Assembly (NCBI RefSeq): GCF_014805685.1
Contig: NC_060893.1
Span: 16,457,773-16,521,772, forward strand
Direction: 5' to 3'
Length of the DNA: 64,000 nt
Source of the DNA: Silurus meridionalis
Lineage: Eukaryota; Chordata; Actinopteri; Siluriformes; Siluridae
The position numbers and the translations under genes were made by a program. This document shows, piece by piece, positions 1-13,109 of this stretch; the stretch's first letter is position 1; every line of letters begins with the position of its first letter. The notes beneath the pieces were generated by a model. The model was not told where the DNA came from. It searched no databases and saw only the letters and a list, made by a program, of their open reading frames with translations.

Positions 1-183
1 CATTTTAAACTACGTTTTCACTAACAAATTTCATAAAAATGTTTAAAACACATTATTGTATTAAAGCGACATAATGTCTATATGAATTCACTCAGGTACC
101 ATAGTGGCTGCGGAGGTACATTCAAAACCTGCGGATGTTCTGAACTTGCGGGGGTTACCTTCTAATGGACCACTGTACTTAGT

Positions 184-350
184 TTGAAAAAAAAAAGATT
201 TAGGGCTCGGTTAAGTCCTGTTACTAACAGCATATTTGTGTGCATTTTTTATGTCGTGATTAAGGTCTTAATTTTCATTCTTGATAGTCTTATAAAGGTC
301 CTAAAAAGTCTTAAATTTGACTTGGTGAAACCTGCAGAAACCCAGCAAAT
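184..350 (+). repeat. Probable dispersed repeat (AAGGTCTTAA type)
   Basis: The run TTAAGGTCTTAATTTTCATT, TATAAAGGTCCTAAAAAGTC and TTGGTGAAACCTGCAGAAAC resembles a dispersed sequence seen often in fish genomes. No terminal features are visible and I cannot name the family. Confidence 0.35.
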
Positions 351-373
351 CCTCAATTGTATCCTCTCTTAAA

Positions 374-825
374 TTAATTCATTTTTATTTGTACAGCGCT
401 TTTAACAATAAACATTGTCTCAAAGCAGCTTAACACAGTATAATGTGGTGATAAAAAAATGTATATGTTCTTTATAAGTAAGTTTGTCCCTGATGAGCGA
501 GCCGGTGGCGACTGTGGCAAGGAAAAACTCCCCGAGATGGCATAAGGAAGAAACCTTGGGAGGAACCAGACTCAAGAGGGAACCCATCCTCATCTGGGTT
601 GCACCGAATGTCCATTTATCACAGCTATACGATGTTGCGGGGTACAGTGATGGTGATCAGAAGCAAACTGTTGTCCTGAGTCAGTGTAGCAGACTGTTGA
701 CATTACCTACAGTCCAAATCCATCCTCAAAGCTCCCGTTCTTACTCCGGAATTTCATGGAACCACCCAAGACTTAATTGTAAGTCGCTTTGTATAAAAGC
801 ATGAGCTAAAGGTAAATGTAAATAT
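374..825 (+). repeat. Teleost dispersed repeat, composite
   Basis: The head (CAGCGCTTTTAACAATAAAC, TTGTCTCAAAGCAGCTT) and core (GGCAAGGAAAAACTCC, AGGAACCAGACTCAAGAGGG, AACCCATCCTCATCTGGG) match the copies at 9697-9900 and 44081-44440. The end (TAAGTCGCTTTGTATAAAAG, then GCTAAAGGTAAATGTAAAT) is another common fish repeat terminus. An open stretch of 106 codons inside it is a by-product, not a gene. Confidence 0.6.
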
Positions 826-829
826 ACCT

Positions 830-3570
830 GACCACAAGGTTGCAAGCAGGCTTTAGTTGAAACCTGAGGAAAGCAATTATGACATGATGATTGCTGGGTT
901 TGTCAGTTAACTCGTATAAACCTTAGATTTGCCTCATGTTCTACACGGCTGCCGACTGTGTCCTCTTGAAATTTGTGTGAACATTTCATTGGAGTTATTT
1001 TTTTCCTCCCAGGTTTGTTATTTGTCCTATTCTCATCCACTAGGTAGCTCTGTCCTAAAATCAGCTCATCTACCAGCTAGGGATGTTGAAGCCTAACACA
1101 TCCTTCTTTCAAGCATTTGTATAATGATGTTGCCACAGCCAGGCAGTCCAAAAGAACAACACCGGCTGTGTGTCTGAGTGCATGTGATTGAATTACTCCC
1201 ATGACAATCAGTGCCACAACGGCCAATCGTGGGTGTATGTAGACACATTCCTCTAATATTTGTCTAAATCTTTTCACAGAAATTACTGTATAGACATTTC
1301 TAGCGCTAATGAACAAACTTGGTTTATTATTAGCAGTGCTTTAAATAGTAGTATGTAATGACAGTACTTTTGTCCCCAGCATGCCAAGATGTTACTATTT
1401 GTGAAGCATGCGTAGTTGATAAGACATGACTCACATCTACACAGTAGGAATTGGCGACTTTTATGCTGCAGCGGGAAAACACGTAATATTTTTACTTTTA
1501 GTCCTGTTGAATTGTGTGCAATCATTTTTGTGGGTATGTCCTTTAACAGTGCATCAGTGTTTCTGTCCGTTCTGTCTGCAAGTGTCCCTTTAGTTTTTTA
1601 TACAGATCAATAATCATCTAGATCCGTATGTGTGGTCTTGCAGTGTATCGACACCAACACTGTCTCCTCCGAGTTCCTCATTTTCTGCCTCTATTGTTTT
1701 GTTAATTAAGTAGCTTTTTTCTTTCCCCTTATAAGACTCAACATAGACGTTTTAACAGTGTGGGAATTGAGATAATGATGACATTATTCAGCTCAGCCTT
1801 CCGTGGCCTGATGCGCAAATGAGTAACACTTTACGTTCTTCCCAGATACGCACTCACGCCAGAAAACACGTTGTTCTGTTATTATGAACGTTTTTTTGCT
1901 GTCTTCTAATGTGCGCGTGTGCTGCGTGTGTTAATCATACGCACCAAATCTCTTTTTAATAAAGTTTAACGTGTAATACATTTGCTCATTAAATCTTATT
2001 TTATCCGCCTCCGCTAAACATTTACGGTCCTTTTAATGCCCAGTAGTGAATCTGAACTTCACCTACCCAGCTGTGTGACTCCCCACTGCACACGTGTGCC
2101 TTTATGGCCAGTTCACACCCACAGTGCTTCTGCTCCAGCACGTGTATTCTGTGCTAACACTTTCAAATGACCCCTTAAAACCTTCATCTACAGGTATCCA
2201 TCTGTCCTCCTCACGCTCTGATGTTCTCGTCCCTGATTTTCTTTCTCTAGATTTTGCTATTCCTCACACAGGGCACCGCTTTAATGGCTCATATTATTTT
2301 ACCAAATGGGACATACAGAATGCCTTTTAGTTTCAAACACCAGACTTCGGGAGGAAATGTGAAGTGAATCTCACGCATTTAATGATTTCCCATGTGTGAG
2401 GAGATTTCTGCCCTCATCCTTTTCTTGCACTTTTTGTAATTTATTCTCACTCTGCTCCGCCAGCTGTCTGTGTGTATGCGTCTTCACTATTCCCATCTGA
2501 ACATGATGGAAGCGATTGAGGTTCATCTCAGAACATTTGCTTGCTGATGGCGGGGAAAAAGGGAGGAATACAGGGCGATGAATGTTACGCTCTGTGTTTC
2601 GATTCATTTCGTCTCGTGTTGGTTTGTGTATTATTTCCTCTCCAGAGACGGGTTATAAAATCTATGTGTAAACAGCTTATGGAGTAATAAATTGCAGCCA
2701 TTGTTTTCGGAGTGAGAACCGCTATGTTTGCTTTGGGAGGAGGAAATGAGTTTAGACTCAACAGTAGTTTCATGCAACGTGGGCACTGAGGCATGTTCCT
2801 TGTGTTGGGTATCCGTGTTTTTCTTTGATTATATTTGGAATATTTCAAGCTGAGTAAATATGCAAGAGAGAACAGATCTATTCTCATTACGTGCATGAAC
2901 TATCTAAGCTTTTCAGGAGTTTATTATTTTTTTTAAAGCGTGTTTGTGTAAAGAATCATCAGCTTAGACCTTGCAGTTTGTGTTATTGCTGTTTGTTATG
3001 TGGCAGAACTAAAGAGCTAAAGAAAACTTTTATCGCACACAGTCCTGCTAGTGAATAAATCATATCACTCTTGGACACAAATCTCAGTCCTTTCTGTCTG
3101 TGTGTCCCCCCCCCCCCCCCACCCCCATTCTGTCTTTGCTTTGTTTTTTGTCGCGTTAATGCACAGGTCACTAATGCCACCCAGTTATCCATCCACTTCA
3201 GCTTTTCTGCTTCTTTTCCTTTTTGTGCTCTCTGTAGTCGACAATGATGCAGGTTTTTTTTTCCCCTTTTTGCTTTTAAATTTCATGTACATTACATACC
3301 TCTTTTGCTTTGCACCATTTTCTTTCTTTTTGTTGTAATGTACCTGTCTGGCAGGGTTTCGAGATCTGAGCCTGACTTGATTTATAAAGTCTTGTTTAAA
3401 CTTGTAAATGTGCATGTGTTTGCATAGTAAAGTACAGACCCAGGTATAAATGAGAGGAGCTGTTCATTTCAGAATAATAAGGAGCGAATGTTTATATATT
3501 CTCATCTCGCTAAGAGGTGAAGTTTGCTCTGACAGTAATTTTAAGTGTTTTGCCGTACTCGGGTGTAATT
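830..3570. other. No recognised gene
   Basis: AT-rich sequence with scattered short open stretches that lack family resemblance or splice context. The only notable item is a run of 15 C at 3106-3120. Confidence 0.5.
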
Positions 3571-3574
3571 CATA

Positions 3575-3575
3575 T

Positions 3576-3636
<61 letters not shown>
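3575..3636. repeat. (CT)n(CA)n microsatellite
   Basis: A CT run changes to an uninterrupted CA run of about 24 units. Confidence 0.95.
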
Positions 3637-3637
<1 letters not shown>

Positions 3638-3948
3638 GCGTTATGGAACACGTTAGTTTGAGCATGTCTCCTTGCATTTATTTCCTCTTTATCACACTCA
3701 AACACATCTGTTGGCTTGCCTCGGCGCCGCTGCCAAACGCAACAGATTATTTACCCAAACAGGCTGGGCTTTTGTACCACTGGCGCGCTCCTATTCCAGC
3801 TCTCGTTTACATGCAAATTCAGAACGAACGCTAGCGCCTTCCATGCATTACAGCAGCTCAGCCGTTTTAATCTCAACTTTATCTGCCGAACTAGTCACGT
3901 TTTAAACAAGTTACACACACGCAAGCGCACACGGAGAGAGACAGAGAG

Positions 3949-3985
<37 letters not shown>
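3949..3985. repeat. (GT)n microsatellite
   Basis: GT run with one GC interruption near its start, followed by a purine-rich stretch (GGAGGAGGAGG at 4021-4040). Confidence 0.9.
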
Positions 3986-3986
<1 letters not shown>

Positions 3987-4009
3987 GGGTCCATTACCAT
4001 TTAAATGCT

Positions 4010-4720
4010 CGTTACCATTAAGGAGGAGGAGGAGGAGAGGAAGAGAAAAGAAGGGGGGGATATTTTAATAGGGATTTAGTGAAATGGCGTTAAGGGCACT
4101 GAGCAAAGCCGAGCTTCTAATCACAGAGCTGCACTGTGGTTTACATTACTGCTCCATTATAGCTGCCACGGCAAGGAGAGAGGGAAAGAGAGAGTGAAGA
4201 GGCCATAAAAATGAGTGTAAACTGTTGTGTGTGTGTGTGTGTGTGTGTGGGGATGTGACCTACCTACACATCAGTCTTGGCCTGAATCCTCTTCACTGTT
4301 GTGTGTATGTGCCACCTACCATATGTAATGCTTTTGGGCATTGGAATAATTCTGATGAAGCATATGTTGTGGCTACGGGAAAATCCGAGCGGCCAAAAGA
4401 GCTGACGAAGTGGGCAAGCAGGGGAAAGCGAGAGCGAGCAAGAGAAGACTGAAAGTGTGCGTGTCGTGTAGGGAAGCGGTACAAACATGAAACGTGGAGC
4501 TGATTAGGCTTCGCCTCGGCTCTCTTTGATGATGAGATTGTTTTTAATTATTTTTTTTAACAGCATTAGCCGCACTACGCCGCTCCCATGGGATTTAAGA
4601 GCACCGTGGCTCCTCTCATGGCCTGCTCTTTGATGGCACTGATAACAGCACAAAGAGGGAGAGAGAGAGAGAGAGAGACGCTTCTTCAAAGAAACCGATG
4701 ACAAGATAGCAGCATTAACG
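4010..4720. other. Low-repeat island, possible conserved non-coding element
   Basis: Complex sequence with ACCATTAAGGAGG, TTCTAATCACAG, TTTTTAATTATTT and CAGCATTAGCCGC, free of coding frames apart from a short (TG)n at 4226-4249 and purine runs. The composition resembles vertebrate developmental enhancers, but this is impression only. Confidence 0.25.
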
Positions 4721-4968
4721 GCTCTTCGCCTCGCTCGCTTTGCGCTTTCTTATCGCAGGAAGAGAGAGGGATTCACGGTTTCTCTGTAGTGCTGATACTC
4801 CTGCAATTAAAGCAGAGAGGGAGCGAGAGAGAGGAAAGAAGAACGATTAGAGGAATATAAGGAACGGATGTGGCTTTGGTATTATGGGATGGTTTTCTAT
4901 TTGATATAACCAGATATAGTGTGGTTGCTTCATGTGTAGTACACTGTCTCAGTCTCTCTCATGCTCTC

Positions 4969-4972
<4 letters not shown>

Positions 4973-5029
<57 letters not shown>
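4973..5029. repeat. (CA)n microsatellite
   Basis: About 28 CA units, one interruption near the start. Confidence 0.95.
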
Positions 5030-5035
<6 letters not shown>

Positions 5036-5716
5036 TAAACCAATTTACATTTTTAAAGAAATTAGAGCCTCTGTTGCCTAAAGCTGAGAGCAGACATATT
5101 TTTCTTCATTCCCAGACGTATTTGTATTATTTTATTACTTTTTCTCTTCTTCATCTGTAATTGTAGTGTGAAAAAGCCTCTTTAGGGCAAAACAGACTAA
5201 ATGCAATTATAAGCTCATAACGGTACAGCTAACCCTTTCCCAAATGTAACGAGACAGGGTACAGCGAAATGATGATTCCTTAACGACGCATTTGAAGTTA
5301 ACCCAAGCAACTTTTTTCTCTCTCGCATTTTCTTTCTAGTCCGGGGAAGAAACAATAACTAAACGCCAACTTTCAAAGATCAGTTGAGTGCTTATATAAA
5401 CCTGCATTTCACTGTGACTGTTGGTTTACTAATACAGATAGAAAAAATCTCAGTCCCGTGCTTCCTCCCTCTATAATAGACGGGTCAGATTAAAGAGCAG
5501 CTTGTTTGAGCTGTAGTACAGTGATTAAGGTAAATGCTTTCTGTAGAGCTGGAGTATGTTGGTGAGAAATGTAAATGGAGCAGATCTGTCCTCAGAGCTG
5601 AACTCTGCACCCAGAAACCCAGACTCCGTGCCCTTTAAAGCACACAGTAGGCACATGTGGTATTTAAAGTGATTTCCATTTGCTTCTGCCCCTAATTTTT
5701 GCCCTTTACAGGCATT

Positions 5717-5717
<1 letters not shown>

Positions 5718-5782
<65 letters not shown>
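5718..5782. repeat. (GT)n microsatellite
   Basis: About 32 uninterrupted GT units followed by GCGCGCC. Confidence 0.95.
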
Positions 5783-5787
<5 letters not shown>

Positions 5788-8500
5788 CAGCCACAGTGGT
5801 GTACAAGTCAATGTAAAAGCCCTCTGCGTGTTCGTGTGTGGGAAAGCGAGCCTTAGTATCAGTCTCGAGCTTCTTGTTTCCATGCAGGCAAAATTAAATT
5901 CTTCACTGTTTTCCTGCTGTTGCATGAAATTATGTGCTGGTTTTTTTTTTGTTTACTTTTTTTTTTCACCCCCCCATTTCTCCTTAGACTCTGCTTTTCC
6001 TTTTGTCTCATAGTCTTGCTGTTTGCAATTTGCCATGTTTTTATGTCTCCAGCTCTTTTAAGACAACTTCAGGTTGTCTGTAATTTGGTTCTCGTTAGCA
6101 CGGTTTCTCAAGAACCAGCAGCTGAATATCTAAGATTTATATGAAGTTATCATTGTTACCAGTACACGAACCGATTAGATTTTGAAATAAATTTAAATAG
6201 TCAATGTCACACCAAGGTTGAATGGTTTAAAAAAAAAAAAATCTTCCCCACTTTTACTGAGTTATAAGGCTTTTATTTTACTCCATTTTATTGAGGTTAA
6301 TCTCGGCATACACAATAGTGACTAGAAAGCCTTATTTTAATTTTTTATAAATTTTTTTATGTGCAATATTGTCTTTGATACTGATGTTTAAAATTTGGAG
6401 AGAAAAAAAACCCATTCAGGCTGTTTTTCATAAGTTAAAATGTTAACTTCTACACTGAAAGCAACAAAAGAACAGGCATGACAGGAGGTTTATTCATTTT
6501 AATTTAAAAGGTGAAGAAAGTGAATTTGATGTTAATTTACTTTTAGTGCTTTTGACAGACGACCTTATCCTGAGCAACATAGTTATTTCATTTATATGCC
6601 AACTGAGGGCCTTGCTCAAGGGCCCAGATTTGACATTCCGATTGGAGGTTCTACATCTTGACTATTAAGCTAAAATAAAACTGAATGAAGCGATTTTGTA
6701 TCGTCTTAGAGCCCATGCTACTGATAATCAATTTATAGACAGATAAACACTTGTACTTAAAACAATTCTGTTTCTGGTCCTTGAAAAACGTTGGTCTTTA
6801 AGTCAGAGATGATAGTGTTTGATAGTGGAGCAACGACTACCTCTAATTTCTCAATTACCTGGAATATGATCTGCTGATAGACACTTCAGAGTTCTGATTG
6901 CAAACATGAAGGCTTCCTCTGCTAGTATTTAGCCTGCCTGAGGAATTACACTAACCCCATACAATCTGAACCCTTTTTGCCCAAAACTGCTCTAAAGACA
7001 CTTTTTGATTCCCCTTGAAACACTAATCAGACTGGCTGTGGTGAAGCTTTGCAGAAATAGAAGATTGAGAAACATCACTAAAAATAGTCCAAATCTGCGA
7101 TGCACAACATGGTGGCGGACGGATGAAAACTGATCTCCGTGCAAAGCAATAGATCAGGCAGTGCATCACGCAGCAGGACAAAGTGTCTCCCACACCATGA
7201 GGTTCGACTACAGGAGAAATAAGAGCTGGCTGGTTACCCTGATATTCCTCAAACTTCATATTTCTGACTCGCAGCAGCGCCCGAGACAAACAACGGCGCG
7301 TTTATTGTAGCGATGGGAAGGATCCATGGTGGTGTCGCAGTGTCTCTTTCTCTCTCACTTTCCATCTCTCTAATCAAAGACTTGTAGTTGCTAAATCCCC
7401 TGAAAACATTCATTCATTTTGTCCATTTTCAGGTACATGGCACTTTTTCCTTCCCTCTTCCACAAACTCTGAATATTTAAACTGAGGTGGAATTAAATAT
7501 ACAAGAGCAGTTCATCTGAGAGGGAAAGGGAGACGTGGGAGTGATGTATCCTCCCCTTCATGTTATTTTGAAACATTTTTACATTTATTTCTTAAAACCC
7601 TTACTCTATCTCCTCAATTATAGATGCTGCATGTCTGTCCTTTTATTTTTTTTTTTTTATCTCCCTTTATCATGCTCTTTCCCACTCTTCTTGGCTGCTC
7701 TCTGGAGCATGGTTTGGAATATTCTTACTTCTCCTTCCTCTTCAATGTTAGGTGAGAAATTTTGATTAGGATCGAAGCAGTACTTATCTGATTTCAGCCA
7801 TGGAAATATCAGACCTGAACTAAATTAATCTTATTGCACATTTTGGATAAATGATTTTTTCTTCAAATCAATTTTACATTGATTCCACAAACACTTATCA
7901 TCACAGCATTTTTTAGACTTAAATGCTTGGATCTGCATCGTAATAGCGTCGGTAGTAACACATTTATTTAATAAATTATTATTTATCTTTCTGTCACCAC
8001 AAATTTTAACCTGCATTATGCAAATGCTTTGTAGTATCATTGAGATTCTTCACAAACACACCGGTCGCTACCACTTACACCATTAGCATAAATCAGCTGC
8101 AAACACTTTTCTCCCTTTACTTGAAGGTCTTTCACTGTATTTAGTTGGTGTGGGAAATCGCGCTGTACGAGTTGTTATCGGCAATGGGTTCAAAATATCT
8201 GCTATGTTAACAAGTGAGCTGAAGACAAGTCCTGGGAGAAGCAGAAATATTGGATTCCACCAAACAAGACTAAATAAAGCTTCGTTTTTCTTTCCTCAAT
8301 AGTTCACACAGACAGGGCAAGCAACGAGTTCCTCATCTCCTCTGTACCAGTCAAGTCATTGGGGTATCTGACTAAGCTTTCAGCTTGCTGAGCTCCATGT
8401 CTGTAGGGTATGAATTGAATCTCGACCTGCTCGTTATTAGCACGTCTTATTGCAACAATCCTCCTTCACAGGTCTCAAACTTCGCTAGACAGGTTTTATT
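5783..8500. other. No recognised gene
   Basis: AT-rich sequence with homopolymer T runs and the repeat at 6545-6665. 7030-7330 is a more complex, GC-richer patch without family resemblance in any frame. Confidence 0.5.
6545..6665 (+). repeat. Decayed teleost repeat (GGGCCTTGCTCAAGGGCCCA type)
   Basis: AGACGACCTTATCCTGAGCA and AACTGAGGGCCTTGCTCAAG followed by GGCCCA are a diverged copy of a very common fish interspersed repeat, probably a LINE- or SINE-related tail. A relative lies at 19722-19815. Confidence 0.5.
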
Positions 8501-8505
8501 TGTAG

Positions 8506-8719
8506 TTATTAAAAAATAAATGAATTCAGGTTCCCTGGTGGTCTAGTGGTTATGATGCGGCGCTCTCACCGCTGCGGCCCGGGTTCGATCCCCGGTCAGG
8601 GAACCAAACCCAGCCACTCTCAGTGCCGGTCCCAAGCCCAGATAAATTGGGGAGGGTTGCGTTAGGAAGGGCATCCAGCTTAAAAGCATGCGGATGTTTA
8701 TTAAAAATAAATGAATTCA
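8506..8719 (+). mobile_element. tRNA-Glu-derived SINE with target-site duplications
   Basis: Bases 8532-8603 fold as a 72-nt tRNA-Glu-like head: CTC anticodon within CGCTCTCACCG, B box GGTTCGATCCC, acceptor TCCCTGG/TCAGGGA. CCA follows at 8604-8606. A conserved tail then runs to about 8697 (GTGCCGGTCCCAAGCC, GGAGGGTTGCGTTAGGAAG, GGCATCCAGCTTAAAA), a combination found widely in fish genomes. Matching flanks at 8506-8528 and 8698-8719 (TTATTAAAAATAAATGAATT with one A difference) are target-site duplications. The near-perfect head and flanks suggest a fairly young insertion. Confidence 0.9.
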
Positions 8720-9696
8720 ATGACATCATTATTAAACAGTTATCCATTAATAAAGGCGACCAGGTCTTCCACACGCCAACACCCTCAATACACCTTTAGT
8801 TATTATAAGATGGGGGGAAAAAAGTTTCACTGGTACATCAGATGCACCAGTGTTATTAAAGTGACACATGAGTACAATAGTGATGAAGAGGTTGAGAAAT
8901 CGGAGGAGGTGGTGATTGAGCGATGGAGCGATTGAGCACGAGAGAGTGAGAGAGAGAGGCTGCCAGTGGATGTAAGAGCACGGCTCACCGCTCATTGGTG
9001 TGTGCGTGACGTGCGTTGCCGTGGCAGCAGCCTGATTGCGATTGTTCTTGCGCATTTGGGGCTTGACTTCCACCTGCACGCGGACTCAGAGCGACGGAGC
9101 GAAATAAAGAGCAAATGCAACGGAAAATCCAGCAGACAGTTCATTCCTTTATCTCCCCCTCAGTCATAATTTCCATCCCACATACTCAACTGAGAGAGTT
9201 TAAACGCCATGACTACATTGATGCCAGAGAAGAAGAGAGCGTTGCATACGAGTTTCTCACACATCCGCTGTCAGGTTAACTGATGCCTTTCATCATTCCG
9301 CTCTCATCATTTCCCCCTTTCACCGCATGAATGTTTTAAAATGGCTTATATGAACCCTTTTCTCACAGTGACAATAACGCACACGCGCTGCATGCAAATA
9401 TTCTTATTGAAAAAAGTAATTGGATTCAAAAGGTTACTTGATGATTATTCTTTTTGTTTGAAAGATTATTAAGCAAAACATTCACCGTTATAAATCTCAT
9501 TTGGATTTGCGCACGAATCAGGCTGCCTGAAAAGAATAGATTTCAAAAGTTTGTACCCCCCAACCCCCTTAGGAAACATCTGTAATGTATTTATAGCTGT
9601 TTCACTGGTGTTTATAACTCTCTATCATGGCAATGGATTTTTTTTTTCTTTCTCAAAATGAGCATTTCTTTACCCAGTGAATTGTTAAATTAATTA
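8720..9696. other. No recognised gene; GC-richer patch near 8980-9140
   Basis: 8980-9140 is richer in CpG than its surroundings (GTGACGTGCGTTGCCGTGG, CACGCGGACTCAGAGCGACG). It contains a CRE-like GTGACGTG, but there is no transcript evidence in the sequence. Confidence 0.3.
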
Positions 9697-9905
9697 CATT
9701 ATAATAGTTTTTATTTGTTTAGTGCTTTCAGCAATGGCCATTGTTTCAAAACATCTTTATGCGGACAAATCGGTAAAAAAAGAATGAATACTTTTGTCAT
9801 TTTAATTGTAAGGCGATTAAAAGAATTCCCTGAGATGACATAAGGAAGAAACGTTGAGAGGAACCAGACTCACGAGGGAACCCATCCTCATCTGGGTCCT
9901 GGGAT
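9697..9905 (+). repeat. Teleost dispersed repeat, same family as 374-825
   Basis: A more decayed head (TTTAGTGCTTTCAGCAATGG, CATTGTTTCAAAACA) is followed by a well-kept core (GAAGAAACGTTGAGAGGAAC, CAGACTCACGAGGGAACCC, ATCCTCATCTGGG). Confidence 0.6.
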
Positions 9906-12720
9906 CACTGGTCCTTTTGTAAACATAGTAGTGTGGGGGTTTGCTGGAAAAAACTGGAAGATGTGTGCCGGGTCCTGTGATTGTTCCCGCTTGTGGAATT
10001 ATTTCTCGTTTTTAGCTTCATAATGGTAGGGAAAGGGTTGCTATGGAGACAAAGCACCTTATCAATATATTGAGCAAATCCATTTAAATGGACTAACAGA
10101 TGAACTAAGTCCCTACGATTTTGCAAACCCGTGTGCCGGAGTGACACAAAATTGTTCAATCGATCCTCTGTGTGGAAGCGATTCTTCAATGAGAATGCAA
10201 ACATAGGGTTATTAGACTCCCAAGTGGCACAGCAGAAAAGCTTTTGCCATATTGCTGCTGAAAGCGTGAGCAGAAAGAGTGCTTTCCTCCGAGTTACGCA
10301 GCCCTGTGACACTGCGTGCACAGCACTTTATACAGTTGAGGATGTTGGCTTCATGTTTCACAGAAAGCAGAACGTGTACATCTTCCATTTTCTATATTCT
10401 CCAAAGAAATGTTTGCCTCTAATAACTTTTCTGTTCATTTTTTGCTTTTATTACAACTTTTAACCTCTTTCGTGTCCCTGCAGCAGATTTATGGCCTCTA
10501 CAGTTATAACTTTTGTCCTCTTCAAGAAACTTTTTGACAACTCTGTTCTAACTCTGCCATATTTTTGGCAAATCATTGTTGGGTTTTTTTGGTCCATTAT
10601 TTCTGGACAAAACTTTGTGCCAACTTGTATAAAATGCCCTTTTCAAATTAGGTCTTGAGAGAATGGAGGGTCGTGGCAAAACTGTATTTTATGTTTATAC
10701 TGCATATTTATTTGCCAAATGAGTGTCTGGTCTCGAGATACACCCACACTTCATTTTTATTTTTTGATTTTGTTTTCTTAGCAGATGTAAAACAGAGGAG
10801 CATTTTTCTACCTAGGAAGTATTGAGGACTCAAACTTGTGCACTCGACTTTACCCCCAAACACACACACACGTTAAAAAGATTCAGGCATATGTGCATAC
10901 GGGTGTCGTGGTGAATATTCCCCCCACACACACGTACGCTCCGAGTTGTGTATCCACAGAGACATGCTGTTGAATACTGCATGCCACTCAGAGCTGAACA
11001 CGAACAAGTTTTCAGTGATACGTACGGAGAGATGGGTAGCGAATAAAACATGTTTTATGCATCTGTCCATCAGTCTGACATTCCCAGTTTGCTGGCTGTG
11101 GGGAAAAGACTGTAAAGGGAAGATGTGGGAATAATAAAAAAAAGAAAAAAAAAAGAAAAAAGGTTTTCTGGATGAAAAGCTGGATTCATCTGTGATCAGC
11201 ATGTAGGCTGATTGAGAAAGATGATGTTTTCACATTTATTTATATATATATATATATATGTATACTCAGAAAATGTTTCTCCTTTCCCGGAAATGTAATC
11301 AATCAGCTAAGATATTGAATATTTGCCCAAACAAATTGTTTAACAGGGGGATGGAGGAAACTCCTGATGTGTGCGGGTTTCTGATTTAGAACATCTTTGT
11401 GAGTCCTTCGACTAAACACTCCATCTGGACCATATATCTTAGATTCTGTCAATAAGCTTAAGATGAGCTTTAATGACTAGGATCATCCCTCTCTCTCTTA
11501 CACTCCCTCTCACTCCTCTCTCTTTTTTGCCATATAACTCATTTATCCAGGCTGCAGCTCAGGCCACTGGAGAGCTCAGCATGTGTATCATCACTCCAGC
11601 TGTCTTGTCCCAGCACCATTGAGACATGATAAGATGTCCTGACCCATGATACTTGGTATGATGCACACCAGTGCCACACGTTTTCTTCCACAGTGAGCTC
11701 TTCAGAGTGCACACATTACTCAGAGTCATTATTCGGCTCATATCACCATAACTGTTTTGCTCAGATGGGATACAGAGTCTCTCATTGTCTGTGTTTGTGT
11801 CGTGTGCTGTGCATCGAGGGCCTTCCTTTCTGCTCGTAATCCTTTTAATCTGCATTGATTAGGATTTTATTCTGTAATCTGATTGGACAAATCCTTGTAG
11901 CAGCCACCCCTCGTTCGTTTTGATCACGCAAGCAGAGCTCTCAGATTTAATAAAGCCGAATGTCGAGCATTAGTGTGTTTGTTTTTCCCCCCAACCACAT
12001 GTTATTTTTCTGGCAAAATCGACTCCCTTCAAGCTCCATAATGCAGCTGATTTAAGGGGGTTATTATTGTTTTTCAGAAGGACAGCAGCTCTAAAAACAA
12101 AGTGTTGTTTTTTTCCAGCAGCCACGTTAGACTGTACAACTAAATTTCCCTTTCTGATTTGTTTAATGACATGCTGAGAATAAGCAGTTGAAAACAATCT
12201 CTCATCTCTGACAGTGTGTCTGTGATGTGTATAAAAGCTTGAAGGATTTCTATGTCTTTGGTACATTGTTTTCAAAGAAAGAGGTAAAACTGGTAAAAGT
12301 TTTATTTGAATGCCATTGATGTTAAAGCTTCGACATATGATATTCTGATGGTTTGGCCTTTAAACACGGCCCGGTTCATGAAAAGGGTCGGCGGTTCCCC
12401 GAGCGCCCCCTGGCACCTTGTTGATAGAATAGAGCTAAGTGTGACTGACTGTATGCTTGTGAACGTTTGTGGTTGGGAATATTGTGCAGGGTGGGGATTT
12501 GAGCTTCAGGTAAGACGTGAGCATGACAAAGAGTGATCGTCTGCTGCCAATGGTGGCTGGTTAAATCTGTGTGCGTGTGTGTGTGTGGAGGAGAGCATTT
12601 TCTAGGCTGGTGGTTAAAGGCCATGTGTGAGGTATAGTACACTTGCTCACTGAGTCTCATTATATCCAGCCCTCAGGCTCCAAACCTTTCACATACACAC
12701 AGAATTAGATCTACTCAGCT
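9906..12720. other. No recognised gene
   Basis: Mostly AT-rich DNA with a short (TA)n at 11238-11259. Several moderately long minus-strand open stretches lack any family resemblance and are interrupted by homopolymers. Confidence 0.5.
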
Positions 12721-12943
12721 GTCTCTCTCACCTCACCATGCAACTTTCACTTTCCCTCCTTGCTTTCTCCACCACAATGTCTCTCTTTCTCTCTCTCTTT
12801 CTCTCTTTTATATATTGCTTTCCTTCTCTCTTTCTGTGTCTCCCCCCCTCTCTCTCTCTCATTATATGCTGCCTTCTTGCTCTCTATTTCTCTCTTCTAC
12901 TGTCTTCCCCCTATCTCTCGCTTTCATTATCTATTGCTGTCTG

Positions 12944-12980
<37 letters not shown>

Positions 12981-13100
12981 TTCATTATTTATTTCTGTCT
13001 GTTTCTTGCTCATTCTCTGTCTCTCTCTCTCTCTGTCTCTTTCTTGCTCATTCTCTGTCTCTCTCTCTCTGTCTCTTGCTGTCTCTCTGTTTGTCCATCA
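12720..13100. repeat. CT-rich polypyrimidine tract
   Basis: Nearly 380 bp of CT, CTTT and CTGT units on the + strand. All three forward frames are open for over 120 codons because the tract lacks purine-rich stops; the Ser/Leu/Phe-only products are not proteins. Confidence 0.9.
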
Positions 13101-13109
13101 TTCTCCTGC

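Noticed and set aside
8532..8603. Free-standing tRNA-Glu gene
   Set aside because: The head folds like tRNA-Glu, but CCA is present in the DNA, a fish SINE tail follows and 22-23 bp target-site duplications flank the whole, so it is a SINE.
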